From Spirosoma fluviale (GTDB taxonomy: Bacteria > Bacteroidota > Bacteroidia > Cytophagales > Spirosomataceae): a DNA stretch of 64,000 bases. The notes below the pieces were generated by a model that did not search any database, had not been told where the DNA came from, and saw only the letters and a list, made by a program, of their open reading frames with translations. Location of the stretch: positions 435,844-499,843 of the forward strand of contig NZ_OCNH01000002.1 of NCBI RefSeq assembly GCF_900230225.1. The letters are read 5' to 3'. The translations under genes and the position numbers were made by a program. Shown here piece after piece: positions 17,579 through 26,003 of this stretch (its first letter is position 1; each line of letters starts with the position of its first letter).

Positions 17579-19012
17579 TTATAGTTGTTTGGTGGATGTA
17601 ACACTGCGGATACGCACCCTGGCCCCCTGCTCCCGGTTACTCTGGCTGGCGGAGTTGGTCAGCGATATTTGCGAAATAACCCCTTTCCAGCCCGGAAGCT
17701 GGCTTGTGTTGATTTCATACGTTCGAAACTGCCCATCGCCCACAATCGGGAAATCGGTGTACCGATCCTGAAAGGGCATAAAGTCATATTCATCCGGCTT
17801 ACGCCAGGAGAGCCGCGCTGTTGAGCCCTGCGTTTGGAAAGCTGCCTGAATATAAATTTTAGAGACATTCTCCGCGTACCAGAACGTTAGGGGTGCGCAA
17901 ATTCGGAAATCTTCCGGGTTGGTCTCGTTGCGGGACCACTTCACGTTCAACTCATTCTGAATCGGCCAGCCTTTATCCGTTGTATTCACATAATACCACC
18001 CCTGCCGGTCTTTTACAAAGGTATAATCCGGACCCGAAGGCGGGCGGGGCTGGCTGTACACATACTGCCGGATATCGGTCAGCGTACCCACAATAAGCGT
18101 GTATTCGAAGTCATAAACGCCGTTATGATCGACTACCAGAAAATCTTCGCTATTGATGTAACCCGCCGACACATCGAACTCACCGCCAACGTGCGGAATA
18201 CCAAACCCGGCCGTTCTGAACCGCACCTCGCGGGCTTTGAACAGACCGACCCCCCGGCCTTTTTCGTTGAGCAGTGCCGCCCAGTGTTCAGTGCCGTAGC
18301 GGTTGATCACGTTCCGATCCGTGAATTCGGAGACGGCATCGTTGGTGAAGGGTTTCAGGCCCGTGTAACAAAACATGCGGTCGTAAGGGCCATTCAGGTA
18401 AACGCAGGGCGTTTCCTGGGTGCGGGCGTCATACTGCGTAGTATCGGCCCGGCTGACCGTTACCCGGCAGCGCACATTCACCCGGTTTTCTTTAATGTCG
18501 TACCAATGCTCAAATGTACATTCGGCGGGTTCGTTGAATAACGGCCAGATATGCGGTATCGTCTTGACATAGATCAGGTTATCCGTCTGCTGGTAGCTAA
18601 CGATACGGGCCGGGTGGAGGAAGTAATCACCCGCCTGTACGGGGTTCCAGCCGAGCAATTTCCAGGCTTCCACGGGGTCTTTGCCGTTCTGGCTGTATGG
18701 ATACGGACCGGCATAAATGGCCGTCTGTATCTGGCGACCCAAATCGGGGTTGTTGACCATGTTTTCGCTGCTGCCCGCTTCGGCCAGGTACGTAATGGCC
18801 CCACCCATGTTAAGGTCGATGCCAAACCTGATTTTATCATTAGTCAGAAAAAGCCGTTTCTGGGCTGATGGTTGTTGCTGACCCGGCAAACCGCCCGGCG
18901 GGGGAGTGGCTACCGGCGGGGCATACGGTGCAGTGGACGGGTAATCACGAACACAGGTAACGGCCAGGCAACTGATCAGTACATAAAGAAACAGAACGTA
19001 AGGTCGTACCAT
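17579..19012 (-). CDS. Secreted protein of unknown function, possible lipoprotein
   Basis: This is a 477-residue protein. A hydrophobic signal (about 5-20) ends in AVTC, a weak lipobox, followed by a Pro-rich linker. The body is beta-rich, with many aromatic and Asn residues, like large carbohydrate-active beta-sandwich or supersandwich proteins. Conserved-looking blocks are MGGAITYLAE and EHWYDIKENR. I could not match it to a named family. The last 150 residues may be a separate binding module. A good Bacteroidetes promoter precedes it. Confidence 0.7.
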   Translation of the reverse strand: MVRPYVLFLYVLISCLAVTCVRDYPSTAPYAPPVATPPPGGLPGQQQPSAQKRLFLTNDKIRFGIDLNMGGAITYLAEAGSSENMVNNPDLGRQIQTAIYAGPYPYSQNGKDPVEAWKLLGWNPVQAGDYFLHPARIVSYQQTDNLIYVKTIPHIWPLFNEPAECTFEHWYDIKENRVNVRCRVTVSRADTTQYDARTQETPCVYLNGPYDRMFCYTGLKPFTNDAVSEFTDRNVINRYGTEHWAALLNEKGRGVGLFKAREVRFRTAGFGIPHVGGEFDVSAGYINSEDFLVVDHNGVYDFEYTLIVGTLTDIRQYVYSQPRPPSGPDYTFVKDRQGWYYVNTTDKGWPIQNELNVKWSRNETNPEDFRICAPLTFWYAENVSKIYIQAAFQTQGSTARLSWRKPDEYDFMPFQDRYTDFPIVGDGQFRTYEINTSQLPGWKGVISQISLTNSASQSNREQGARVRIRSVTSTKQL

Positions 19013-19040
19013 AAGTAGTGAAGTGAGAAAGTCGAGTTAC

Positions 19041-19071
19041 CAAAATTAAAATACGACTCCCCCTTTTGCAA
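19041..19071 (-). promoter_or_regulatory. Promoter of the secreted protein gene at 19012
   Basis: On the minus strand TAATTTTG (19048-19041) matches the Bacteroidetes -7 consensus TAnnTTTG. TTG at 19071-19069 lies 20 nt upstream, as expected for the -33 element. The start codon is about 30 nt downstream. Confidence 0.7.
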
Positions 19072-19172
19072 CAATGGCTATCCAGTGGTACCACCGAGTC
19101 AGGTTATGGATTACTTTTTCGTTAAAAGCGTAAAAAAATGCTGAATAGTCTGTTCCTTTCCCCGGTATGCGC

Positions 19173-19180
19173 TACTTTTG
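19173..19180 (+). promoter_or_regulatory. Candidate -7 element of carB
   Basis: TACTTTTG fits TAnnTTTG. It would give a leader of about 135 nt before carB, long enough to carry regulation. The leader has a short GC-rich hairpin (CCGAGTACCGGG region) but no riboswitch I recognise. The -33 element is weak. Confidence 0.5.
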
Positions 19181-19319
19181 CAGGATTTTTGGGTATCCGC
19201 CAGCGGTCCACCAACAATCGTTGTCTTGTTCACTAAAGAATAAAAAGCCAGTGTTCCTGTAGGATCGCCCGAGTACCGGGTAACCGGAATGTCGACGTGG
19301 TCCATTCTCCCACTGAAAA

Positions 19320-22196
19320 ATGCCAAAAAATTCCAACATTCGTTCCGTTCTGATCATTGGCTCAGGTCCCATTGTGATCGGCCAGGCTTGTGAATTTGAT
19401 TACGCCGGTTCGCAGGCTGCCCGTTCCATCCGCGACGAAGGCATCGAAGTATCGCTGATCAACTCCAATCCGGCCACGATCATGACCGATCCGATCAACG
19501 CCGATTACGTGTACCTGCTGCCGCTGGAGAAAAAGTCCATTGTCGACATCCTGAAAAAACACCAGGAGATGGGCAAACCCATTGATGCGGTATTACCAAC
19601 AATGGGTGGACAAACGGCATTGAACCTGGCCATCGACTGCGATAAGGCGGGCATCTGGAAAAAATACGATGTTCAGATTATCGGGGTTGACATCAAAGCC
19701 ATTGAAACGACCGAAGACCGGGAGAAATTCCGGTTGCTGATGCTGCAACTGGGCGCGGGTGTTTGCAAAGGCCGTACGGCCCGTTCCTTCCTCGAAGGGA
19801 AAGAAATTGCGCAGGAAATTGGCTTCCCGCTCGTGATCCGGCCATCGTTTACGCTCGGCGGAACGGGGGGCGGCTTCGTCAATCGTCCCGAAGATTTCGA
19901 TAAGGCACTCACCGCCGGTTTGCACGCATCGCCCGTTCATGAGGTGCTGGTCGAACAAAGCGTGATGGGCTGGAAAGAATATGAGCTGGAGCTGCTGCGC
20001 GATAACAACGGCAACTTTATTATCATCTGCTCCATCGAGAACTTCGACCCGATGGGTATTCATACCGGCGACAGTATTACGGTGGCCCCGGCCATGACCC
20101 TGCCCGACACACTGTACCAGAAAATGCGCGATCTGGCTATTACGGTTATGAGCGGCATCGGGCAGTTTGCCGGCGGCTGTAACATCCAGTTCTCGGTCAA
20201 TCCGCAAACGGACGATATCATCGTTATTGAAGTAAACCCACGGGTGAGCCGGTCGTCGGCGCTGGCGTCTAAAGCAACGGGGTATCCGATTGCGAAGATT
20301 GCCGCCAAAATGGCCATCGGCTACAACCTCGATGAGCTGATGAACCCCATCACGGGAACGACATCGGCCTTTTTCGAGCCCGCCATCGACTACGTGATCG
20401 TGAAGGTGCCACGCTGGAACTTCGATAAGTTTCCGGGTGCCGACCGCTCGCTGGGCCTGCAAATGAAATCCGTTGGCGAAGCGATGGGCATTGGCCGGAA
20501 CTTCCAGGAAGCCTTGCAAAAAGCCTGTCAGTCGCTCGAAATCCGGCGCAACGGGCTTGGTGCCGACGGCCACGAACTCACCGACCGCAACGCCCTGACC
20601 GAAAGTCTGCAACATCCAAGCTGGAACCGGCTCTTCCATATCTACGATGCCTTTAAGGCGGGTATGTCGTTCCGGACCATCCAGCAACTGACCAAAATTG
20701 ACCCCTGGTTCCTACACCAGATCGAGGAGTTGATCGAGCTGGAGCGCGAAATCCAGCAGTACGATCTGGACGATATCCCGCCCGAACTGCTGCGCATCGC
20801 CAAGCAGAAAGGGTATGCCGACCGTCAGCTGGCGCACCTGTTGCAGGTGAAAGAAAGTAAAATCTATCAATACCGCCAGGCGCACAACATTCGCCGGGTA
20901 TATAAATGCGTGGACACCTGCGCGGCCGAGTTCGAGGCCAAAACGCCGTACTATTACTCGACGTTTAACAACCAGGTGCCCATCACGACGGATCATGCCG
21001 AACCGGTTTCCGACCTGCCCGGTAACGAATCAATCCGGAGCAATCGTAAAAAAATCGTTGTGCTGGGTTCCGGTCCCAACCGTATTGGGCAGGGCATCGA
21101 ATTCGACTACTCCTGCGTACACGGCGTATTGGCGGCCAAAGAGGCCGGTTACGAAACCATCATGATTAACTGTAATCCTGAAACCGTTTCGACCGACCCC
21201 GATATTGCCGATAAACTATATTTCGAACCCGTCTTCTGGGAGCACGTTCACGCCATCATCATGCACGAGCAGCCGGAGGGCGTAATTGTGCAGCTGGGTG
21301 GTCAGACGGCCCTTAAAATGGCCGAGAAACTGACGCGCTACGGCATTAAAATCATTGGTACCAGTTGGGAGGCCCTCGACCTAGCCGAAGACCGGGGTCA
21401 GTTTTCGAGTCTGCTGCGCGACCTTGAGATTCCTTACCCGAAATTTGGAACGGTACGGGAAGCGGAAGGGGCGCTGGAACTCTCCCGCGAGTTAGGTTTC
21501 CCGCTGCTGGTTCGCCCAAGCTACGTGCTGGGTGGTCAGAACATGAAGATCGTGATCAATGAGAACGAACTGGAGCAGCATGTCATGAAGATCCTTCAGG
21601 ATATTCCGGACAACAACATCCTGCTCGATCACTTTCTCGAAAACGCCATCGAAGCCGAAGCCGACGCCATCTGCGATGGAGAAGATGTGTACATCATCGG
21701 GATCATGGAGCACATCGAACCGGCGGGTATCCACTCCGGTGATTCGTATGCCGTGCTGCCTACGTTCGACCTGAGCGAGAACGTAATCCGGCAGATTGAA
21801 GAGCACACGAAGAAGATTGCTATTGCGCTCAGGACGGTCGGACTGATCAACATTCAGTTTGCCATCAAGAACGAGGTGGTCTACATTATTGAAGCCAACC
21901 CTCGCGCCAGCCGCACGGTGCCGTTCATCTGCAAAGCCTACCAGGAGCCGTACGTGAACTATGCCACCAAGGTGATGCTGGGTGATAAAAAGGTAAAAGA
22001 TTTCGATTTCAAACCCGTTAAAAAGGGTTACGCCATCAAGATTCCCGTGTTCTCGTTCAGCAAGTTCCCGAACGTAAACAAGGAACTCGGCCCCGAAATG
22101 AAATCCACGGGAGAAGGTATCTATTTCATCGACGACCTAACGGACGATTACTTCCAGAAGGTCTACTCCGAGCGGAACCTGTACCTGAGCCGGTAG
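19320..22196 (+). CDS. carB: Carbamoyl-phosphate synthase large subunit
   Basis: This is a 958-residue enzyme that makes carbamoyl phosphate from bicarbonate, ATP and ammonia supplied by CarA, for pyrimidine and arginine synthesis. Two homologous ATP-grasp halves are seen: residues 1 to about 400 (IGSGPIVIGQACEFDYAGSQ) and about 570 to 958 (LGSGPNRIGQGIEFDYSCVH), joined by a helical oligomerisation region. The C-terminal regulatory domain of about 110 residues seen in E. coli CarB (1073 residues) is absent; this shorter form is usual in Bacteroidetes. carA is not adjacent. The last 150 bp are duplicated downstream. Confidence 0.97.
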   Translation: MPKNSNIRSVLIIGSGPIVIGQACEFDYAGSQAARSIRDEGIEVSLINSNPATIMTDPINADYVYLLPLEKKSIVDILKKHQEMGKPIDAVLPTMGGQTALNLAIDCDKAGIWKKYDVQIIGVDIKAIETTEDREKFRLLMLQLGAGVCKGRTARSFLEGKEIAQEIGFPLVIRPSFTLGGTGGGFVNRPEDFDKALTAGLHASPVHEVLVEQSVMGWKEYELELLRDNNGNFIIICSIENFDPMGIHTGDSITVAPAMTLPDTLYQKMRDLAITVMSGIGQFAGGCNIQFSVNPQTDDIIVIEVNPRVSRSSALASKATGYPIAKIAAKMAIGYNLDELMNPITGTTSAFFEPAIDYVIVKVPRWNFDKFPGADRSLGLQMKSVGEAMGIGRNFQEALQKACQSLEIRRNGLGADGHELTDRNALTESLQHPSWNRLFHIYDAFKAGMSFRTIQQLTKIDPWFLHQIEELIELEREIQQYDLDDIPPELLRIAKQKGYADRQLAHLLQVKESKIYQYRQAHNIRRVYKCVDTCAAEFEAKTPYYYSTFNNQVPITTDHAEPVSDLPGNESIRSNRKKIVVLGSGPNRIGQGIEFDYSCVHGVLAAKEAGYETIMINCNPETVSTDPDIADKLYFEPVFWEHVHAIIMHEQPEGVIVQLGGQTALKMAEKLTRYGIKIIGTSWEALDLAEDRGQFSSLLRDLEIPYPKFGTVREAEGALELSRELGFPLLVRPSYVLGGQNMKIVINENELEQHVMKILQDIPDNNILLDHFLENAIEAEADAICDGEDVYIIGIMEHIEPAGIHSGDSYAVLPTFDLSENVIRQIEEHTKKIAIALRTVGLINIQFAIKNEVVYIIEANPRASRTVPFICKAYQEPYVNYATKVMLGDKKVKDFDFKPVKKGYAIKIPVFSFSKFPNVNKELGPEMKSTGEGIYFIDDLTDDYFQKVYSERNLYLSR
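22047..22196 (+). repeat. carB 3'-end repeat, copy 1 (within the gene)
   Basis: This is the authentic last 150 bp of carB, from GTGTTCTCGTTC to the TAG stop. It is the parent of the partial copies at 22211-22391 and 23248-23307. Confidence 0.9.
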
Positions 22197-22210
22197 AAGG
22201 GTCGTTTAAG

Positions 22211-22391
22211 GTGTTCTCGTTCAGCAAGTTCCCGAACGTAAACAAGGAACTCGGTCGCAACGGCGCACCGCCCGAAATGTAATCCACGGGAGAAGGTATC
22301 TACTGGTGCGCTAGCCCGGTTCATCGACGACCTAACGGACGATTACTTTCAGAAGGTCTACTCCGAGCGGAATCTGTACCTGAGCCGGTAG
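22211..22391 (+). pseudogene. carB 3'-end repeat, copy 2 (broken)
   Basis: This copy repeats the last 150 bp of carB with only three substitutions but carries two extra blocks of 15 and 16 nt, near 22256-22271 and 22307-22323. One substitution creates an in-frame-style TAA (ATGAAATCC to ATGTAATCC). It has no start and cannot be expressed as a protein. It begins 14 bp after the real carB stop and lies upstream of the toxin-antitoxin pair. Confidence 0.9.
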
Positions 22392-22420
22392 GGGATAAAA
22401 CCTATTTATAGGAATATTAA

Positions 22421-22450
22421 TTGAGCCATATCTACGCAGATGTGGCTCAA
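22421..22450. terminator. Hairpin upstream of the antitoxin gene
   Basis: TTGAGCCATATCT pairs with AGATGTGGCTCAA with one mismatch around a 4-nt loop. It follows copy 2 of the carB end and could stop read-through into the toxin-antitoxin pair. No strong U-run follows. Confidence 0.55.
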
Positions 22451-22531
22451 CTGCTTCAGAGACTTCCGGTTTTGTTGTGATTCGCGTTTATAAAACGGAT
22501 ATTTACGATGTACTCTTAGAGCGGATAAGTT

Positions 22532-22747
22532 ATGACAGTTGTATCTGTTGAGTTAGATGATAAATTGGCTGGTGAGTTGAAGCAGATATCTGAGTCACTA
22601 CAGACCAGTGAAGTTGACCTAATAAAAAAAGCGGTTGATAATTTTCTGCGTCAGCAGCGAATGGATCGGATTCGGGCAGAAATAAAGCCCTATGCTGAAG
22701 CGGCTGGCTTTTTAACGGAAGAAGATATTTATAGAGAAATCTCGTAA
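22532..22747 (+). CDS. Antitoxin of the carB-linked toxin-antitoxin pair
   Basis: This is a 71-residue protein with the layout of ribbon-helix-helix antitoxins: an opening beta strand (VVSVELDDKLAGELK), two helices, then a longer acidic tail (EAAGFLTEEDIYREIS) expected to bind the toxin. It lies 78 bp upstream of a PIN-domain toxin gene on the same strand. Such antitoxins usually repress their own operon. The function is inferred from size, fold pattern and neighbour. Confidence 0.75.
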   Translation: MTVVSVELDDKLAGELKQISESLQTSEVDLIKKAVDNFLRQQRMDRIRAEIKPYAEAAGFLTEEDIYREIS

Positions 22748-22825
22748 TCTTCAATTAGTTTATGCGTTTCCTGAATTTATTAATGAAGTACAGAAAGGTG
22801 AAGGTTGCCCTAGCTGCTTGAAATT

Positions 22826-23251
22826 ATGGCGACTAGTTTACGATCTTCTACTAAAGTACTATTCGATACAAACGTTCTTCTTTCCGCTTTTATATTCAAG
22901 AAGACTCCCGCCGAGGTATACCAATATTGTGCTGAGCGATATACGCTGTACACATCCGAATGGCTCCTGAATGAGTTAGCAGAAATACTAAAAAGAGAAA
23001 AATTCAAACTGCCATTATCGTTGCAGGTCGCTATTCTACAGCAGGTCAGAATAGACGCACAACTTGTTAATCCAACTAACAACTTGCCAACAGACTCTCG
23101 TGACCCCGATGACAACAACGTATTGCAAGTAGCACTGTTTGTGAAAGCAGACTTTATCATAACAGGAGATCGTGATTTGCTGGATTTAAAGCAAGTCATC
23201 GATACAGTCATGATCAGTCCCGCCACTTTTTATGAGCGCTACATTGGCTAA
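22826..23251 (+). CDS. PIN-domain toxin (putative ribonuclease)
   Basis: This is a 141-residue protein of the PIN fold, probably a VapC-like or COG1569-type ribonuclease. The acidic metal-binding residues are visible: D14 in LFDTNVLLSAF, an acidic cluster in DSRDPDDNNVLQVA, and GDRDLLDL near residue 115. Its upstream neighbour is the matching antitoxin. The coding region ends exactly where the third copy of the carB 3' end begins: the TAA stop (23249-23251) is made of repeat sequence, so the toxin's original end may have been cut and replaced. Confidence 0.85.
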   Translation: MATSLRSSTKVLFDTNVLLSAFIFKKTPAEVYQYCAERYTLYTSEWLLNELAEILKREKFKLPLSLQVAILQQVRIDAQLVNPTNNLPTDSRDPDDNNVLQVALFVKADFIITGDRDLLDLKQVIDTVMISPATFYERYIG

Positions 23252-23307
23252 CGGACGATTACTTTCAGAAGGTCTACTCCGAGCGGGACCTGTACCTGAG
23301 TCGGTAG
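23248..23307 (+). repeat. carB 3'-end repeat, copy 3 (60 bp)
   Basis: This is the last 60 bp of carB with three differences from copy 1. It shares ACTTTCAG with copy 2, where copy 1 has ACTTCCAG, so copies 2 and 3 are linked by descent. Together with copy 2 it forms a direct repeat around the toxin-antitoxin pair. Confidence 0.9.
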
Positions 23308-23320
23308 GAGAGAAGTATAA

Positions 23321-23361
23321 AAACGAATAAGGGTCGCTCATAAAGCGACCCTTATTCGTTT
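23321..23361. terminator. Terminator, probably the original one of carB
   Basis: AAACGAATAAGGGTCGCT and its complement form an 18-bp stem with a short loop and A/T-rich ends. AAGGGTCG also follows the stop of carB copy 1 at 22197, which suggests the original carB terminator was split by the insertion. It also closes the minus-strand gene at 23388. Confidence 0.75.
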
Positions 23362-23387
23362 CTAACGTAGGTGATCGGAAGAGACGT

Positions 23388-24350
23388 TTAAAACGGCTTT
23401 TTACCGATTAGCTTTTTCACCAGTTCCTTGGCGAGTACAGGTAAGGTGAAGTTGTGGCTCACGGCGTATCGGAAGTTGCCGGTATTGATCGTTTCGATGG
23501 GTTTACCGTTTTCGCTGTGCTGGACCACTTTTCCGGTAGCAATATTGATCACGTGCCGCAGGTTGAAGTTCTTGGAGAACATATCCGAGAAGCGGGGCGA
23601 GTAATACATGCAACCCTCAAAATAATAATGCGTCACCTGCGACCAGCGCGTTACGTTGCCCCCCGTAATGGGCATCCCGCCATGAATCAAGTTCGACGAC
23701 CAGATCAGAACATCGCCTTTCTTCATGTGTATTTCCTGACGCTCATAGCCCTTGGCGGCCATAAACTCTTCTACGAAATCCTCATAGTTGGGATACTCCT
23801 CGTAATTGCCGCGGGCTTCTATGCCCAGATCGAAATAGTTGAACTCCTCCTGCCGGTGCGAGCGGGGATAGTAGAACAAAGGGCCATTTGTAGCCGATGT
23901 TTCTTCCAGCGCAACCCAAACGCCACACATGAAGCGGGCGGGGGTACAACTAAAGTGAATGCTGTCCGAGTGTGCGCGTTGCTGGGTGCCAAATTTGAAG
24001 TTGAGCGTTTGAAAGGGAATGGGCTCGCGGTCGTAAAGCATACGCAACACGTCGAAAATGGCTGGCTGAGAGGCCAACTCGCGAACCGTGCCGTACTTCT
24101 TCCAGATATCCTGGTGTCGGGAAGGCTCTTCACCAACATTGTCCGGGTACTCCCCTTTAATCTCCTGGAGTGTCCGGTCGATCAGTTCATGGCTCACTTG
24201 CTGAGACAATACGACAAATCCTTCCCGGTTGTAATGCGTAGCCAGTTCACGTTGTTCGGGAGTGAGCTCGTGCTTTTGGAGAAGATCGTTAAAAAACGGC
24301 GATTCAACCCAGGGCAGGTTCATTCGCTGGGCGACGGAAATGTTTTTCAT
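23388..24350 (-). CDS. Phytanoyl-CoA dioxygenase (PhyH) family protein
   Basis: This is a 320-residue non-haem iron, 2-oxoglutarate-dependent oxygenase. The facial triad is H127 and D129 (AHSDSIHF) and H223 (LIHGGMP). The double-stranded beta-helix spans about 45-260. Bacterial members hydroxylate varied small molecules, so the substrate is unknown. No biosynthetic neighbours help. It is monocistronic, with a 460-bp upstream region. Confidence 0.88.
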   Translation of the reverse strand: MKNISVAQRMNLPWVESPFFNDLLQKHELTPEQRELATHYNREGFVVLSQQVSHELIDRTLQEIKGEYPDNVGEEPSRHQDIWKKYGTVRELASQPAIFDVLRMLYDREPIPFQTLNFKFGTQQRAHSDSIHFSCTPARFMCGVWVALEETSATNGPLFYYPRSHRQEEFNYFDLGIEARGNYEEYPNYEDFVEEFMAAKGYERQEIHMKKGDVLIWSSNLIHGGMPITGGNVTRWSQVTHYYFEGCMYYSPRFSDMFSKNFNLRHVINIATGKVVQHSENGKPIETINTGNFRYAVSHNFTLPVLAKELVKKLIGKKPF

Positions 24351-24810
24351 TGTTTTTAGTGAGGGATTAATAGATAGCGTATATCAAACTGCCAAACGGT
24401 TTAGACAAGTCAGGGTGCATCTGTACACTTCATGCATAACCCAGTATTGTGCCAGCCGATCTTGGTTTAACGGTATGGTTAACCGTATACCTGTTGATAG
24501 TGAGCAGTTATCGGGATGAATCTATCGAAAATATTTATAAACTGTCATGAATTAGCTCCGATACTTATTATTCGTATCATTCATAGATAGATTCATCTAT
24601 TTAACGATAATTATGCTCAATTGCAAAATTAGTACACTAACGCGCATGTATATAGGTTTCGACTGTTTATTTCCGGCTATTTCGTTGTTGACGGGTGCTA
24701 ATTAGCCTGACTATTCTGTGTGAGTAGTCGTTTGGACTGGTAAAAGAGGAGATAAATTGCTCATAGCCCGACGGCTGAACGGCAGGATGCCGTTTGGTGC
24801 ATACACCCGC
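24351..24810. other. Intergenic region with a spaced inverted repeat
   Basis: No gene is seen in 460 bp. GATGAATCTATC at 24515-24526 is repeated as GATAGATTCATC at 24586-24597, a 12-bp inverted repeat 59 bp apart that could be a regulator site. The region lies upstream of the PhyH gene and downstream of the sigma factor gene. Confidence 0.5.
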
Positions 24811-25422
24811 TCAACAATCCATAAACAGCATCGTCAATAAGCCGGTCAGGAGGTAATCGCGAAGGTAGACGCGGAGGGATTTAAGGGCTTGACTGATGTG
24901 GTACTCGACCGTTCGTTCGGGGACTTTAAGATGGGTCGAAATTTCTTTTACGGATTGATACTCCAGTCGGTTCAGGCGGAAGATCTGGCGGGTTTTCTCG
25001 GGGAGGTCGTTCAGTTGCTGCTCTACGGCGCCCATCAACTCGTCCAGATCAAGTTGTTCATCGGTGGTATACGACGCGTCGTTGTAGTGGGCGTAGGCGT
25101 AATCGACGTACTTCTCCCGGACTAGGGTTGACTTGAGGTGGTTGATGCAGGCATAACGGACGGCGGTGAAAAGATAGGCGTCTAACCGATCAATTTGTAA
25201 GGAGTCCCGGCGTTCCCAAAGGCGGAGAAAGATGTCCTGAACCAATTCTTCGACGGCATCCAGCGCTTGTATTTTTTGCCGGGCAACGCTAAATAATTTC
25301 TTCCAGTATCGCAGATAAATTTCCCGGAAAGCATTTTCATCTCCAGTCCGTAGATACAACAGCAATAGTTCGTCTGGAAGTGATTTGTAATTCACGGTAT
25401 CAATAGAGAAGTATAGGCTCAA
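24811..25422 (-). CDS. ECF-type RNA polymerase sigma factor (orphan)
   Basis: This is a 203-residue sigma-70 family protein with region 2 (about 25-95, including VEELVQDIFLRLWERRDSL) and region 4 (about 135-190, with VKEISTHLKVPERTVEYHIS). It resembles the expanded Bacteroidetes ECF group that pairs with FecR anti-sigma factors, but no FecR, SusC or SusD gene adjoins. The only long frame begins with TTG at 25422; a GTG at 25395 would shorten it by 9 residues. The start is uncertain. Confidence 0.88.
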   Translation of the reverse strand: MSLYFSIDTVNYKSLPDELLLLYLRTGDENAFREIYLRYWKKLFSVARQKIQALDAVEELVQDIFLRLWERRDSLQIDRLDAYLFTAVRYACINHLKSTLVREKYVDYAYAHYNDASYTTDEQLDLDELMGAVEQQLNDLPEKTRQIFRLNRLEYQSVKEISTHLKVPERTVEYHISQALKSLRVYLRDYLLTGLLTMLFMDC

Positions 25423-25818
25423 ACTTATTGTGTGGTTTGGCTAAGAGAGATAGAACGAAATTTGTACTTTTCTGCTAAAAGCTGAAGTAGGTGCCTACTT
25501 GTCTCTTTTTCTTTCTTCTATTAATCTCCTTTCATTTATTAATTATTGCAACTATTTACTAGATTATTTCTATGCAATCGTTGCCGGGAACGATGCCAAT
25601 AAGAGATACTACAGTCTTTTCGGGGAAGAAAATACGGAGGCCCGTCCGGATGGGCGTTGAGAAGACTATTTTTTGCCGCAGAGTAGTTTTGAATTTTTCC
25701 GTTGTTGAAGCATAACCAACAAACGCCCGTTCTTAATCTGGGATGATAAATACACCTTGCGTTGTACTTCTGGCTCGGCATAGTCTGTGACTATGCCCAA
25801 CGACCACGGCATGCTCTA
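25423..25818. other. Intergenic region before the AraC remnant
   Basis: No coding sequence is supported. It holds the upstream region of the sigma factor gene and, at its end, a copy of a dispersed repeat. Confidence 0.5.
25777..25802. repeat. Solo copy of a palindromic repeat core
   Basis: GGCATAGTCTGTGACTATGC plus CCAACG matches the third tier of the nested palindrome at 15740-15762 and 15843-15865. Here the core stands alone. It lies next to a pseudogene junction. Confidence 0.75.
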
Positions 25819-26003
25819 TTACACCTTCGAGGGAGCCACGCCGTACGTTTTCTTGAAGGCGAACAAAAAGTGCGACAAGTCTTCAAAACTTAGGTCCGAT
25901 ACACCTCCGACGGAGCTTTGCCTTTCTCTTTGATCAGGTAATACGCTTCGTCGTGGTCGGTGGAGACCGTGATGGGGAGCCACTTATCGAACTCGGCTTT
26001 TCG
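25819..26003 (-). pseudogene. AraC-family regulator remnant (C-terminal helix-turn-helix)
   Basis: Reading the minus strand gives AYYLIKEKGKAPSEVY in one frame and DLSFEDLSHFLFAFKKTYG plus VAPSKV and a stop in the next, with a single frame slip between. The second part is the typical last helix-turn-helix of AraC regulators. The N-terminal portion is missing, and the sequence runs directly into the truncated dehydrogenase gene. Confidence 0.7.

Noticed and set aside
19593-20687. 364-codon antisense frame in carB
   Set aside because: carB is a conserved essential gene over the same bases and the antisense product matches no family.
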